Assembly (NCBI RefSeq): GCF_009665255.1
Contig: NZ_CP035687.1
Span: forward strand, 744,001 to 808,000
Direction of reading: 5' to 3'
Source of the DNA: Vibrio metoecus
GTDB lineage: Bacteria > Pseudomonadota > Gammaproteobacteria > Enterobacterales > Vibrionaceae
DNA length: 64,000 nt
Shown one piece after another: positions 49,217 through 57,916 of the stretch. A model generated the notes under the pieces. The model worked only from the letters and a program-made list of their open reading frames with translations, ran no database searches and was not told the origin of the DNA. Made by a program: the position numbers and the translations under genes. Numbering within the stretch: the first letter of the stretch is position 1; each line of letters starts with the position of its first letter.

Positions 49217-50122
49217 ATGAATACAACGTCAGGAATCAAAACGATACTGCTTACTGCCATCGCCCCTATCGTATGGGGCAGTACTTATATCGTAACTACC
49301 GAAGTTCTACCTCCACACTCACCACTCATGGCTTCTTTAGTACGAGCTTTACCAGCAGGAATATTGTTAGTCCTGTTTGCTCGAACCTTACCAACCGGAA
49401 ATTGGTGGTGGCGTTTGCCGGTATTGGGCTTTTTTAATATTGGTTTCTTCTTTTACTGTTTATTTTTTGCCGCCACTGAATTACCGGGAGGGATGGCAGC
49501 ATTGGTGATGTCATTCCAACCTATGTTGGTGATGACAATGAGCTGGTTTTTACTGAGCACACGCATTACGCCTTTGCAGTGGATCGCAGGGGGCATTGGA
49601 GTCATTGGGATTGGACTACTGGTGCTTAACCAAACCGCAGCCTTGAGCATACAAGGTTTATTGATCGCCTGTTTAGGAACACTCAGTATGGCATCTGGGG
49701 TCGTTCTGACCAAAAAATGGGGACGCCCTCAGAGTATGTCTACACTCGGTTTTACTGGCTGGCAATTATTGTTTGGTGGGATGTTTTTGCTGCCCACCAC
49801 GCTGTGGATTGAAGGCATTCCTGAGCAAATTACCCCACTTAACTACCTTGGTTACGGATACCTGAGTGTGGTGGGCGCTATGTTGGCTTACTTTCTCTGG
49901 TTCCGTGGTATTGAGCAATTGCCAACGGTCACGGTGTCCTTTCTTGGCTTTTTAAGCAGTGTTTCGGCTTGCTTACTGGGTTATGTGATTCTTGATCAAG
50001 CGCTAACTTGGGGGCAGCTTTTAGGCGCGAGCGCAATTTTTCTCTCGATCGTGTTGGCTATTCCTCGTTCCTCCTCAGCCACTTATTCAACAACACCTTC
50101 TTTCAGTTTAAAAAGGAATTGA
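49217..50122 (+). CDS. EamA/DMT-family transporter
   Basis: A 301-residue protein with ten predicted membrane helices and two EamA repeats (the first opens IAPIVWGSTYIVTTEVLP, the second around LGTLSMASGVVLTKKWG). The DMT family exports metabolites, amino acids or drugs. Control by the divergent MarR regulator through two palindromes suggests export of a compound that is also the MarR ligand. Stop TGA at 50120 is followed almost at once by the truncated start of a reductase gene. Confidence 0.9.
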   Translation: MNTTSGIKTILLTAIAPIVWGSTYIVTTEVLPPHSPLMASLVRALPAGILLVLFARTLPTGNWWWRLPVLGFFNIGFFFYCLFFAATELPGGMAALVMSFQPMLVMTMSWFLLSTRITPLQWIAGGIGVIGIGLLVLNQTAALSIQGLLIACLGTLSMASGVVLTKKWGRPQSMSTLGFTGWQLLFGGMFLLPTTLWIEGIPEQITPLNYLGYGYLSVVGAMLAYFLWFRGIEQLPTVTVSFLGFLSSVSACLLGYVILDQALTWGQLLGASAIFLSIVLAIPRSSSATYSTTPSFSLKRN

Positions 50123-50123
50123 T

Positions 50124-50168
50124 ATGAAACTTACTCTCGTCTCTGGCAGCCAAAGAGCGCATTCATAA
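50124..50168 (+). pseudogene. Remnant of an NAD(P)H-dependent FMN reductase-like gene
   Basis: AAAAGGAATTGAT gives an RBS for an ORF of only 14 codons, MKLTLVSGSQRAHS, then TAA. The sequence MKL-LVSGSQR is the usual first strand and phosphate loop of flavodoxin-fold NADPH:FMN reductases, where the loop continues S-x-S-L. Here the frame after the stop reads SLGRA, so the TAA may have been a CAA. The following 110 bp has no long frame before the next gene at 50289, so most of the gene is missing, not just interrupted. Confidence 0.55.
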
Positions 50169-50288
50169 AGCTTGGGGCGCGCCAGTGCACCGTAGCAGGG
50201 TCAATTCTGGCGAAACGTTTCTATTGCGAAATATTGCTGAACTGATACCGTCAGTGTCATTCGATACATCGCAGTACAAGGGAGCGAA

Positions 50289-51011
50289 ATGGAGTATTTA
50301 GGCGCGAGTGCGTGGATTGCCATGCTATTGGTTTTCATGGGTTCCTTTGTGCAGACCGCGATCGGCTTTGGGCTCGCGGTCGTTGCATCGCCGCTGCTGT
50401 TTCTTATTTCGCTGGACTATGTGCCATCACCGATCTGCTTAGTCGCGCTGTTTATTTCGGTGCTCAATGCGATGAAACATCGCGAGAGTATTTCGGTTGG
50501 CGGCTTAAAAATGGCCTTAATCGGGCGTATTCCGGGATCGATTGTGGGTGGTTTGCTGCTGATGTGGATTTCCACACAGGCGTTGGCGCTGTGGCTTGGC
50601 TTGTTGGTGCTGTTTGCGGTGGCGGTAAGTTTGTTGCCACTGCGCATTGAGCCGAACCCAACTCGAATGGGGATTGCGGGCTTTTTCTCAGGCGTATTTG
50701 GTACCAGCAGTGGCATCGGTGGTCCTCCAATGGCGCTCCTGCTTCAACATCAAGAAGCCAATCAATTGCGCGGTAATTTGTCTGCCTTCTTCGTGTTTAG
50801 CTCGATCATCTCTTTGATGGTGCAGTGGCCGACGGGTTTTTTAACGTGGCACCATGTACTACTGACTGTGCCGCTGATCCCTGCGGCTTGGCTCGGCTAT
50901 GTGTTAGCCCGTAAAACCACTCACTCATTGCCAAAAGAAAAAATTCGCTTTGCGGCGCTGGCGCTCTGTTTGGTGAGTGGTGCGACTGCGGTGTGGCATG
51001 GATTTTTCTGA
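50289..51011 (+). CDS. TauE/SafE-family (sulfite exporter-like) membrane protein
   Basis: A 240-residue protein with about eight membrane helices. Typical features of the family are GSFVQTAIGFGLAVVASPLLFLI in the first half and GFFSGVFGTSSGIGGPPMALLLQHQ in the second, the two inverted-repeat signature loops. TauE/SafE proteins move sulfite, sulfoacetate or other small organic anions; substrate not determinable. GGGAGCG precedes the ATG. It seems to be transcribed on its own. Confidence 0.9.
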   Translation: MEYLGASAWIAMLLVFMGSFVQTAIGFGLAVVASPLLFLISLDYVPSPICLVALFISVLNAMKHRESISVGGLKMALIGRIPGSIVGGLLLMWISTQALALWLGLLVLFAVAVSLLPLRIEPNPTRMGIAGFFSGVFGTSSGIGGPPMALLLQHQEANQLRGNLSAFFVFSSIISLMVQWPTGFLTWHHVLLTVPLIPAAWLGYVLARKTTHSLPKEKIRFAALALCLVSGATAVWHGFF

Positions 51012-51086
51012 TCATTCATTTTCTGTTCATGGTCGTCGCATTAGCGTTAGGCGCATGAAACACCTTCAACAACGTGAGGTAAGGTA

Positions 51087-51518
51087 ATGTTAAGAACACT
51101 AGGCAACATTATTTGGTTTTTATGTGGCGGTATAGTGATGGGATTGGCTTGGTGGCTAGTGGGAGTATTGGCGTTTATTAGCATCATTGGCATTCCGTGG
51201 GGACGCGCTTGTTTTGTGATCGGCAATTTCTCATTCTGGCCGTTTGGTTATGAAGCGATTTCCCGTGATGAATTAACTGACCAAACCGACATTGGTACCA
51301 GCGGTTTTGGCGTTTTGGGCAATATCATTTGGTTTATTTTGGCCGGTTTTTGGTTGGCGGTGGGACATATTTTGTCTGCGGTGGCCTGTTTTATCACCAT
51401 CATCGGCATTCCGTTTGCCCTGCAGCATTTAAAACTGGCAGTAATCTCATTGGCGCCGATTGGTAAAACCGTGGTGCCAATTGAAGAGGCCGCGCGTGCG
51501 CGTTATCGCGCTCGTTAA
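51087..51518 (+). CDS. yccF: YccF-family inner-membrane protein
   Basis: A 143-residue membrane protein with two copies of the YccF domain. The first has ISIIGIPWGRACFVIGNFSFWPFG, and the second has ITIIGIPFALQHLKLAVISLAPIG. Four hydrophobic helices are visible. GTGAGGTAAGG precedes the ATG. The family is conserved in proteobacteria, and its molecular role is not established to my knowledge. The stop overlaps by 4 bp the 3' end of the convergent gene on the other strand. Confidence 0.9.
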   Translation: MLRTLGNIIWFLCGGIVMGLAWWLVGVLAFISIIGIPWGRACFVIGNFSFWPFGYEAISRDELTDQTDIGTSGFGVLGNIIWFILAGFWLAVGHILSAVACFITIIGIPFALQHLKLAVISLAPIGKTVVPIEEAARARYRAR

Positions 51519-52381
51519 TACGCTTTAATACCGAACTCACGCAATTTTGCGGGCAAAATGTCATCCAGTTGCGTGATCTCATGAGATTGGATCTCAATCA
51601 GTGCTAACCCGTGTGCTTGATAAAGTGCGCGGGTTTTTTGTTGCTCACTCGGGGCTATGTCACCTTCATCTGTTCCCCAAAATTGCAAATACACCTTGCC
51701 GCTTGGCAGATAAAAATCACTGGTCACTTCCTCTTCAATCGGCAGTGGGCGCTGATAAGCGTGTACCACGCCAGCCAGATACAGCCAGTTATCAATCAGC
51801 AGTTCACCCGTTGAACGCACATAATGTCCATCTAAAGTACGGTGTTTGGCAGCAAACTTCTGGCGAAAGCTGGAATAAGATTTATCGGTCGCGTGAGCCT
51901 GTGCTTCTTGGCCGAGAAATTCCACGATAGATTGGCGTAAGTGGCGGTTACGCAGGATGGCTTCATGCCAGACCACAAACCCATTACCTGAGCTTTTTTC
52001 TTCACGCTGCTGCGCTCCGGCACGTAGGCCGCTTTCGGTGGCGTGCCAACCTGCTTCGCTACGCGCTATCCAGCCTAATTCACTGAATAACTGATTCATT
52101 TTCTTCGGGTTTAATTTGAAGTATTCCCCGACTTGCGTAGCGGTGAGTGTTTGGCCTGAAGTGGCGTGCAAGTCGATCAGCAAATTCTCAGGCCAGACAA
52201 TAAAACGCCCATACTTAGGGTGCTGGGCATATTCTCCCCCAAATTTGGTGCCGAGATCGGTCAATATCCACTGCTCATCATGGCGATGGATGTAACCCGC
52301 GGTTTTCAAATCCTGAAACAGCTGTTTGGCATCTTGCTGGCGCTTTTTTGCCAAGGCGGAGGTGGAAAGTTTGTCGGCCAT
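51515..52381 (-). CDS. Uncharacterised protein with PD-(D/E)xK nuclease-like C-terminal domain
   Basis: About 288 residues from the ATG at 52381, with GAGGAA seven bases upstream. The N-terminal part (1-120) looks like two small winged-helix or repeat modules (LFQDLKTAGYIHRHDEQWILTDLGTKFG and TATQVGEYFKLNPKKMNQLFSELGWI). The C-terminal part (~195-285) reads STGELLIDNWLYLAGVVHAYQRPLP, then SDFYLPSGKVYLQFWG, then ALYQAHGLALIEI. This is the order E...D...(E)xx seen in PD-(D/E)xK nuclease-fold domains fused to helicases, except that Gln stands where a catalytic Glu is usual. It follows the Gfo/Idh gene by 17 bp in the same direction. Enzyme activity is uncertain. I cannot name the family with confidence. 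Confidence 0.75.
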   Translation of the reverse strand: MADKLSTSALAKKRQQDAKQLFQDLKTAGYIHRHDEQWILTDLGTKFGGEYAQHPKYGRFIVWPENLLIDLHATSGQTLTATQVGEYFKLNPKKMNQLFSELGWIARSEAGWHATESGLRAGAQQREEKSSGNGFVVWHEAILRNRHLRQSIVEFLGQEAQAHATDKSYSSFRQKFAAKHRTLDGHYVRSTGELLIDNWLYLAGVVHAYQRPLPIEEEVTSDFYLPSGKVYLQFWGTDEGDIAPSEQQKTRALYQAHGLALIEIQSHEITQLDDILPAKLREFGIKAY

Positions 52382-52398
52382 GCGGAAATTCCTCTGTG

Positions 52399-53319
52399 TT
52401 ACTGACTTAAGCGTTGGCAAATTGCTTCTGCCAGCTGGTGACTGGCTAAGTTACGTTCAATGATATGAGTGGGTAGTTTGCCTGCGGCTGCAACTTGCCA
52501 CCAATCTTGCACCATAGCTTCAAAGCCTTTACTGGCAAGCATTGGTGTCCAATCTTTTAAGGCCACTCGACTTTCTTGGTTATCTCGCCACATTTTGCCT
52601 TGGGTAAAGGAATCAAACTGATAGGCCACATTGTCATAGCTCGCGGTCACCTGTTCAGTGGTGATGCCAAACTGACGGTTCATCGAAGCGTGCAATAAGG
52701 TATCGCCCGTTTGCCATTGAACATCAAGGCGCGCGAGGAGTCCTTCACTCATGTGGTAGGTGAGATAGAGGTCATCTAAATTGGGCTGACGTGAAAGGTT
52801 GACGCTATCTAGAGGATGAATGAAATCATCGAACACAAAGGTGCGAATATCGCCGGGTAGTGCGTGGCGATGTTTTTCCCAACGCAGTGAACGCAGCGCC
52901 CCACACTCTTGTTGAGCCAGCTCGGACAAATGTTGGTTGTAGAGCGGGATATGACGTCGGTTAAACCCGACATAAAGTGGTTGGTGATGTTTCTCCGCTA
53001 ACTCGTACAAGTTTTCACACTCTTGCGCGCTCGCGGCGAGTGGTTTATCGACAAAGGTTGGGATCCCTAGACGCAGAAAAAACGCTGCAAGTGTGCTGTG
53101 TACATCGGTCGCCGCATGGATCATCACTGCATCCACACCATACTGCAACACATCACGGTAGTCGGTGCATGTCGCGCTGACTCGGTAACGTGCAGCCAAT
53201 GTTTGTAGGGTGTGCTGGTTACGGGTACATAAAATCAGTTCGACATCGGGTAGTTGAGCTAATACGGGCAGATAGGCTTTCTGTGCGATATCCCCTAAAC
53301 CAATCATGGCGACTTTCAT
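52399..53319 (-). CDS. Gfo/Idh/MocA-family oxidoreductase
   Basis: A 306-residue NAD(P)-dependent dehydrogenase fold. The Rossmann start is MKVAMIGLGDIAQKAYLPVL, and the conserved catalytic-lysine motif is DKPLAAS (about residue 92), followed by YVGFNRRHIPLY. The C-terminal alpha/beta domain includes DDFIHPLDSVN. Members oxidise or reduce sugars, inositols or related compounds; some act in sialic acid or cell-wall sugar metabolism. Its substrate is not evident. It heads a two-gene minus-strand unit with the nuclease-like gene. Confidence 0.92.
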   Translation of the reverse strand: MKVAMIGLGDIAQKAYLPVLAQLPDVELILCTRNQHTLQTLAARYRVSATCTDYRDVLQYGVDAVMIHAATDVHSTLAAFFLRLGIPTFVDKPLAASAQECENLYELAEKHHQPLYVGFNRRHIPLYNQHLSELAQQECGALRSLRWEKHRHALPGDIRTFVFDDFIHPLDSVNLSRQPNLDDLYLTYHMSEGLLARLDVQWQTGDTLLHASMNRQFGITTEQVTASYDNVAYQFDSFTQGKMWRDNQESRVALKDWTPMLASKGFEAMVQDWWQVAAAGKLPTHIIERNLASHQLAEAICQRLSQ

Positions 53320-53431
53320 GCTTCACTCGTCTGTTATCAGAAATGAGTCTCAGGCTAACACGATACACAGACAAGATGAAAAATGGATGCGGGAGTTGAG
53401 CGGATCACACTAAAATTGCGTGACCTAAACG

Positions 53432-53962
53432 TTAAAATGGGCTGTCTTTGTTGAGTGCATTACATATTTGAATGATGGCCAGAGAGAGACCGGATTTGAT
53501 CACTTGTTGTTGGCGTTGCAACTGCAGGTGGTAAAAGCTGAGGTCAATATCGTCGTCTGGCTCCACCACGTTTAAGTGCAACATGCCCATTTTTTTGACC
53601 AGATTGAGTGCTTTGATTGGCGCGAGAATTTGCGGGTCGGTGAATTGGTACTCGGTGGCATCATGATTGAGCTGATTGCGCAGTTTGATTAAGTGTTCAA
53701 TATCGTGGAAAACCTCATCTGGGATCACGCCCAAACCAAATAAAAGTTTCAGGCGAACCGTCAGGTCACCCAGCGGTCCTGTATCGTGCAAGAGTGGTTC
53801 AACTACGGATTTCACCGCGAAATTGTCTTTACGGAAAATACGTTGCATCAGTGCATCAATGGCTTCGGTTAGCACATCAACCGTTGTAATGAAGAATCCT
53901 CGTACCGTGTGGGTCTGATTCAAGCGCTCCAGAATGTCGGATTCGTTAATTTTTTCTGCCAT
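53432..53962 (-). CDS. mtlR: Mannitol operon repressor MtlR
   Basis: About 176 residues from the ATG at 53962, where the sequence MAEKINESDILERLNQTHTV matches the usual MtlR start; the frame is open to 54064 but the extra 34 residues look random. It is an all-helical MtlR/FumE-type protein (VRGFFITTVDVLTEAIDALMQRIF, HDIEHLIKLRNQLNHDATEYQF) without a classical HTH. MtlR represses mannitol uptake genes. It lies downstream of mtlA and mtlD in the same orientation, as in other enteric and Vibrio genomes. Confidence 0.93.
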   Translation of the reverse strand: MAEKINESDILERLNQTHTVRGFFITTVDVLTEAIDALMQRIFRKDNFAVKSVVEPLLHDTGPLGDLTVRLKLLFGLGVIPDEVFHDIEHLIKLRNQLNHDATEYQFTDPQILAPIKALNLVKKMGMLHLNVVEPDDDIDLSFYHLQLQRQQQVIKSGLSLAIIQICNALNKDSPF

Positions 53963-54100
53963 AAACTGATCTGTTGTTGAGTTAAGTCGAGAGCGAGTTT
54001 CTGCTCTCGACATAGTAAGCATTGAGAAAGACTTGCTGTGCACGCTAAGTGGCCAAATCGACACTTAGACGAGCAGTTCATCTTCCATCATGCTGAATTT

Positions 54101-55255
54101 TCAATCCATTTGTTGATAGAGAGCTTCAATTTGTTGCGCTTCAATACTGTCTGCTGCCAACCCTGTATAGCGGGCAAGTGTAGAGCGAACGCCTTCTTTT
54201 TCAATACTTTGTTGTAATTCGATGGCTTGGGGATCACTGCTATTGCGATATTTCAGCGCCGCGGCAATCCCTTTCAATAACATGCTGTTTGGTAAGCCGT
54301 ACTCAATTGTACCGAGTAACGGTTTGATTAATCTATCATTTGCGCCAAGTTTTCTCAGCGGCTGACGACCAACGCGATCCACTTCATCCACCAGATAAGG
54401 ATTGGCAAAGCGGCTTAGGATTTTCTCGATGTAGGCGCTGTGCAGGGCGCGATCAAAACCATAGCGGCGGATCAGCACTTCGCCGCTCTCTTGCATCGCT
54501 TGTTTCACCTGTGCATGAATGCTCGGATCTTCAATCGCTTCACGGATGGTGCGGTGACCTTTTAAACAGCCCAGATAAGCCGTCACACAGTGACCCGTGT
54601 TCAGAGTAAACAGTTTGCGTTCGACAAACGCCATCAGGTTATCGGTTTTCTCCATTCCCTCAATCTGTGGGATCTCGCCTTTAAACTGCTGCTCATCCAC
54701 AATCCATTCGCTGAAGCTTTCTACGGTCACTTCCAACGGATCGTCGTTAGCTGCTTGCAACGGTGGCACAATGCGATCGACTGCGGAATCCACAAAGCCC
54801 ACTAAAGCATCAGCTTGTTGTTGTTCCTCGGCAGTGAGGAATTGATACACCTGCTGCTTAAGGTGAGTCGTACCGCGCACCATATTTTCACAGGCGATGA
54901 TGTTGAGTGGTTGAGTATTACCCGCGGCAAAGCGAGCGCTCAAACCCTTGGCGATGGTTTTGGCAATGATATCCAGCACTGTTGGCCCAACAGCCGTGGT
55001 GACTAAATCGGTTTTGATAATCCGCTCGATCAAGGCTTCACTGGCACTGTTGACGGCGGTGACGTGGTTAACGGTTTCCATTTTGCATTCGCTACCGACC
55101 ACTTTGACTTTGTATTCTTGTTGATGACTCAGTTGATCTACAAGGGGTTCGTTGACATCGGCGAAGGTGACGGCAATGTCGGCATCCGCCAGAAGTTTGC
55201 CAATAAAGCCACGGCCAATGTTGCCAGCACCAAAATGAACTGCATTCTTTTTCAT
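54101..55255 (-). CDS. mtlD: Mannitol-1-phosphate 5-dehydrogenase
   Basis: A 384-residue NAD-dependent dehydrogenase converting mannitol 1-phosphate to fructose 6-phosphate. The N-terminal cofactor motif is HFGAGNIGRGFIGKLLADA. Typical family segments are NIIACENMVRGTTHLK, DSAVDRIVPP, ERKLFTLNTGHCVTAYLG and KPLLGTIEYGLP. Length is typical of the family. It follows mtlA after 100 bp containing a hairpin and supplies the second step after PTS uptake. Confidence 0.97.
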   Translation of the reverse strand: MKKNAVHFGAGNIGRGFIGKLLADADIAVTFADVNEPLVDQLSHQQEYKVKVVGSECKMETVNHVTAVNSASEALIERIIKTDLVTTAVGPTVLDIIAKTIAKGLSARFAAGNTQPLNIIACENMVRGTTHLKQQVYQFLTAEEQQQADALVGFVDSAVDRIVPPLQAANDDPLEVTVESFSEWIVDEQQFKGEIPQIEGMEKTDNLMAFVERKLFTLNTGHCVTAYLGCLKGHRTIREAIEDPSIHAQVKQAMQESGEVLIRRYGFDRALHSAYIEKILSRFANPYLVDEVDRVGRQPLRKLGANDRLIKPLLGTIEYGLPNSMLLKGIAAALKYRNSSDPQAIELQQSIEKEGVRSTLARYTGLAADSIEAQQIEALYQQMD

Positions 55256-55299
55256 CTTTACCTACCTAAATTTTGAATGTTTCTCTCACTGCCTGAGGT

Positions 55300-55332
55300 G
55301 AGGTCAGCCACATAGGGGGCGTCGCTGACCTC
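55300..55332 (-). terminator. Hairpin between mtlA and mtlD
   Basis: GAGGTCAGC (55300-55308) has its exact complement GCTGACCTC at 55324-55332. In the minus direction there is no T-run, so it more likely reduces or processes the mtlA-mtlD transcript, stabilising the mtlA part, than ends it fully. Confidence 0.6.
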
Positions 55333-55355
55333 GTTTTGCCTCAGGAGCAAAAACG

Positions 55356-57305
55356 TTATGCCGCTTGGCTAGTAGCCAAAATGCTCAGTACATCACTCAC
55401 ATCAAGGGTTGAGGTGAGCTTGTCGATTGCATTTGGATCATCAAGAGCATTGGTAATGGTGGTGATGACTTGAATATGCTCGTCATTTTTAGCAGCGATA
55501 CCAATCACGAGTTTGGCAACATCGCCGCTGTCTTCGCTAAAAGCGACGCCTTGTGGGTATTGGCAAATCACGATGCCGGTTTTGATCACGCGATCTTTGG
55601 CATCCACAGTACCGTGTGGTACGGCAATGGATTCACCGAGGTAGGTCGAAACCAGCTTTTCACGCTCGAACATGGCATCGACGTACTCTGGGTGAACGTA
55701 ACCCAGTTCAACTAATTTGTTACCCGCGAAACGAATCGCCTCTTCTTTATTTTTGGCGTTCAGGCCAAGGTGAATGTTCTCTTTTTGCAGTTGGAATACG
55801 CTTGGCTGCTGTACTTCATAGCTGTCATCGTTAGCGGCCAAAATCGAAGGCTTGATCAACTGGCTATCGTTGGCCGCTTGGCGCTTTGCGGCGATAAGCT
55901 GAGTCACTAACTGGCTGTATAGCGCACTGTCTAGGAAGTTATTGAGTGAGATATGTTCGGCATGTGGCGCATGTTTGCGTGCACGGTCTGTCAAATCTTG
56001 GTGGGTGATCACGATATCCACATCCGCAGGCAATGAGTTAATCGCCATATTGGTCACCGTGACAGGTAAGCCGACTTCCTGCACTTTTTTGCGCAGCATG
56101 CTAGCGCCCATCGCACTGGAACCCATACCTGCATCACAAGCTACGATGATGCTTTGTACATTCGCCATGTCGATTTTTTTGCTCTGAGTTGCAGCCGGTG
56201 CCGCTTGACCTTTTGAGCCTGCTTTCATCTCTTTCATTTTGGAGGTGGCTTTCACCAACGCGTCTTTATCGCCATCTTGCTCGGTTGAAGTTTGTGCTTT
56301 CATCAGTAGGGCTGCTACGGTGAAAGAAACCGCTGCCGCTGCAAAGATAGAACACAGCACGCCCAAGATTGAGCCTTTGTTGGTCATCAGCAGAACCGCG
56401 AAGATTGAGCCTGGAGAAGCGGGTGAAACCAGACCTGCATTAAATACGGTAAGCGTAAACACACCCGTCATACCGCCTGCAATCGCCGCCAAAATCAGGC
56501 GTGGATTCATCAGGATGTAAGGGAAATAGATTTCGTGGATACCACCAAAGAAGTGGATGATGGTCGCGCCGCCCGCGGTTTGGCGAGCGGTGCCCTTACC
56601 AAACACCATGTAGGCAAGCAAAATACCAAGGCCAGGGCCTGGGTTGGCTTCAATCAAGAAGAAAATAGATTGGCCTGTTTCATTGGCTTGTTGGATCCCC
56701 AGTGGTGAGAAAATACCGTGGTTGATCGCGTTGTTGAGGAATAGGATTTTGGCTGGCTCAACAAAGATGGACGTCAGAGGGAGTAGGTGAGCGGTCACGA
56801 GGAAGTTAACCCCAGCCGCTAATGCGCCTGACAGCACTTTCACAAATGGGCCGATCAGGAAGAAAGCGATGATGGCACACAGCATACCGATGATACCGGC
56901 TGAGAAGTTGTTCACCAACATTTCAAAGCCACTGCGCACTTTGCCATCGACTTTATTATCGAAAGTTTTGATCGCCCAACCGCCCATAGGACCGACGATC
57001 ATCGCGCCCATGAACATGGGGATATCAGTACCGACAATCACGCCCATCGTGGTGATGGCACCCACCACCGCACCGCGCTCGCCGCCGACCAGTTTACCGC
57101 CGGTATAACCGATCAACAGTGGCAGTAAATACGTAATCATAGGCCCAACCAAAGAGGCTAACGTCTCATTGGGTACCCAGCCTGTTGGAATAAAAAGCGC
57201 AGTAATAAAGCCCCACGCAATAAAAGCGCCGATATTCGGCATAACCATGTTTGATAAGAAACGGCCAAAATTTTGTATCTTGACCTTGGCGTCTGATGAT
57301 ATCAT
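55356..57305 (-). CDS. mtlA: Mannitol-specific PTS enzyme IICBA
   Basis: A 649-residue membrane permease that imports and phosphorylates mannitol. The IIC domain (~1-340) has NIGAFIAWGFITALFIPTGW, GGERGAVVGAITTMGVIVGTDIPMFMGAMIVGP and the GGIHEIYFPY substrate motif. The IIB domain (~380-475) has the phospho-Cys in VACDAGMGSSAMGASMLRKK. The IIA domain (~505-645) has the phospho-His in IAVPHGTVDAKDRV. All three phosphotransfer elements are intact. Its leader overlaps the antisense RNA MtlS. A promoter with TAGAGT as -10 (57394-57389) would give a ~78-nt leader starting near 57382. Confidence 0.97.
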   Translation of the reverse strand: MISSDAKVKIQNFGRFLSNMVMPNIGAFIAWGFITALFIPTGWVPNETLASLVGPMITYLLPLLIGYTGGKLVGGERGAVVGAITTMGVIVGTDIPMFMGAMIVGPMGGWAIKTFDNKVDGKVRSGFEMLVNNFSAGIIGMLCAIIAFFLIGPFVKVLSGALAAGVNFLVTAHLLPLTSIFVEPAKILFLNNAINHGIFSPLGIQQANETGQSIFFLIEANPGPGLGILLAYMVFGKGTARQTAGGATIIHFFGGIHEIYFPYILMNPRLILAAIAGGMTGVFTLTVFNAGLVSPASPGSIFAVLLMTNKGSILGVLCSIFAAAAVSFTVAALLMKAQTSTEQDGDKDALVKATSKMKEMKAGSKGQAAPAATQSKKIDMANVQSIIVACDAGMGSSAMGASMLRKKVQEVGLPVTVTNMAINSLPADVDIVITHQDLTDRARKHAPHAEHISLNNFLDSALYSQLVTQLIAAKRQAANDSQLIKPSILAANDDSYEVQQPSVFQLQKENIHLGLNAKNKEEAIRFAGNKLVELGYVHPEYVDAMFEREKLVSTYLGESIAVPHGTVDAKDRVIKTGIVICQYPQGVAFSEDSGDVAKLVIGIAAKNDEHIQVITTITNALDDPNAIDKLTSTLDVSDVLSILATSQAA

Positions 57306-57311
57306 CGCGTC

Positions 57312-57431
57312 CCCCGTTGGATGTTCCGTTTGAATTTAATCGTAGTAACGGTTTGGCAAAAAACCGTTGATTGCTTAGTACACAATCACTCTACCACACA
57401 AATTTCGAATGGAATCACCAACGGGTTTTTT
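57312..57431 (+). ncRNA. mtlS: MtlS antisense small RNA of the mtlA leader
   Basis: In V. cholerae, MtlS is reported (from memory) as a 120-nt RNA complementary over about 71 nt to the mtlA 5' leader. Here the plus strand carries a terminator-like element: AAAAAACCGTTGATT near 57356-57373 can pair, with small bulges, with AATCACCAACGGGTTTTTT ending at 57431. Counting 120 nt back gives 57312, just outside the mtlA start codon. The overlap with an mtlA transcript starting at ~57382 would then be 71 nt. TTGACC at 57280-57285 is a possible -35, lying inside the mtlA 5' coding region. Ends are inferred. Confidence 0.72.
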
Positions 57432-57916
57432 GTGATCTTTGTAACGAATATGTTGGCTGCATTCCGAATTTTTAGTGATCGCTTTCAACTTTCTGTCATG
57501 TAAATTTAATACATTTTTAACTTAAATGATTTGTCAATCATTTTTAAATGATCAATGTCTCTAATTTGATTTTTTGTAATCACTAAAAATATTGATATTG
57601 TTCACAATTTAGAATTCCATTCAGACGAAAAATAAGTCTTGAAGTGATTTATGTCTCATTTTGTTCGGTTCTGATGCTTCCTTTCCTATATCTCTTTTTA
57701 ATTATTGTTCAATTTGTAATTTAGCTACGAAATCTATCCCAGTATGTTTTGCCTAACGGCATCTGGCGAGTTTGAAAAATGGTCGGGCTTAATTCACAAA
57801 ATGCACACTAAGGTTGTGAGTTGGCTTCAATCACCCTGTGCAAAAGGTTTAGGCAAGGAGGATTCCTTGTTATCATCCGCCCCACTTTACGATCCAGATG
57901 AAGAACAAAGATCAAT
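57432..57916. promoter_or_regulatory. Intergenic region between mtlA/mtlS and the M23 peptidase gene
   Basis: About 480 AT-rich bases with no gene. TGTGATCTTTGTAACGAA (57431-57448) resembles half of a CRP site at about -56 of the predicted mtlA start, as expected for a catabolite-controlled PTS gene. AAATGAT/ATCATTT (57524-57543) is an inverted repeat of unknown use. AAGGAGGATTCCTT (57854-57867) lies ~50 bp before the peptidase gene; it is palindromic and not its RBS. Confidence 0.45.

Noticed and set aside
57321..57503. 60-codon plus-strand frame overlapping the mtlA leader
   Set aside because: It coincides with the MtlS RNA, has no RBS and is explained by the antisense RNA and promoter sequence.
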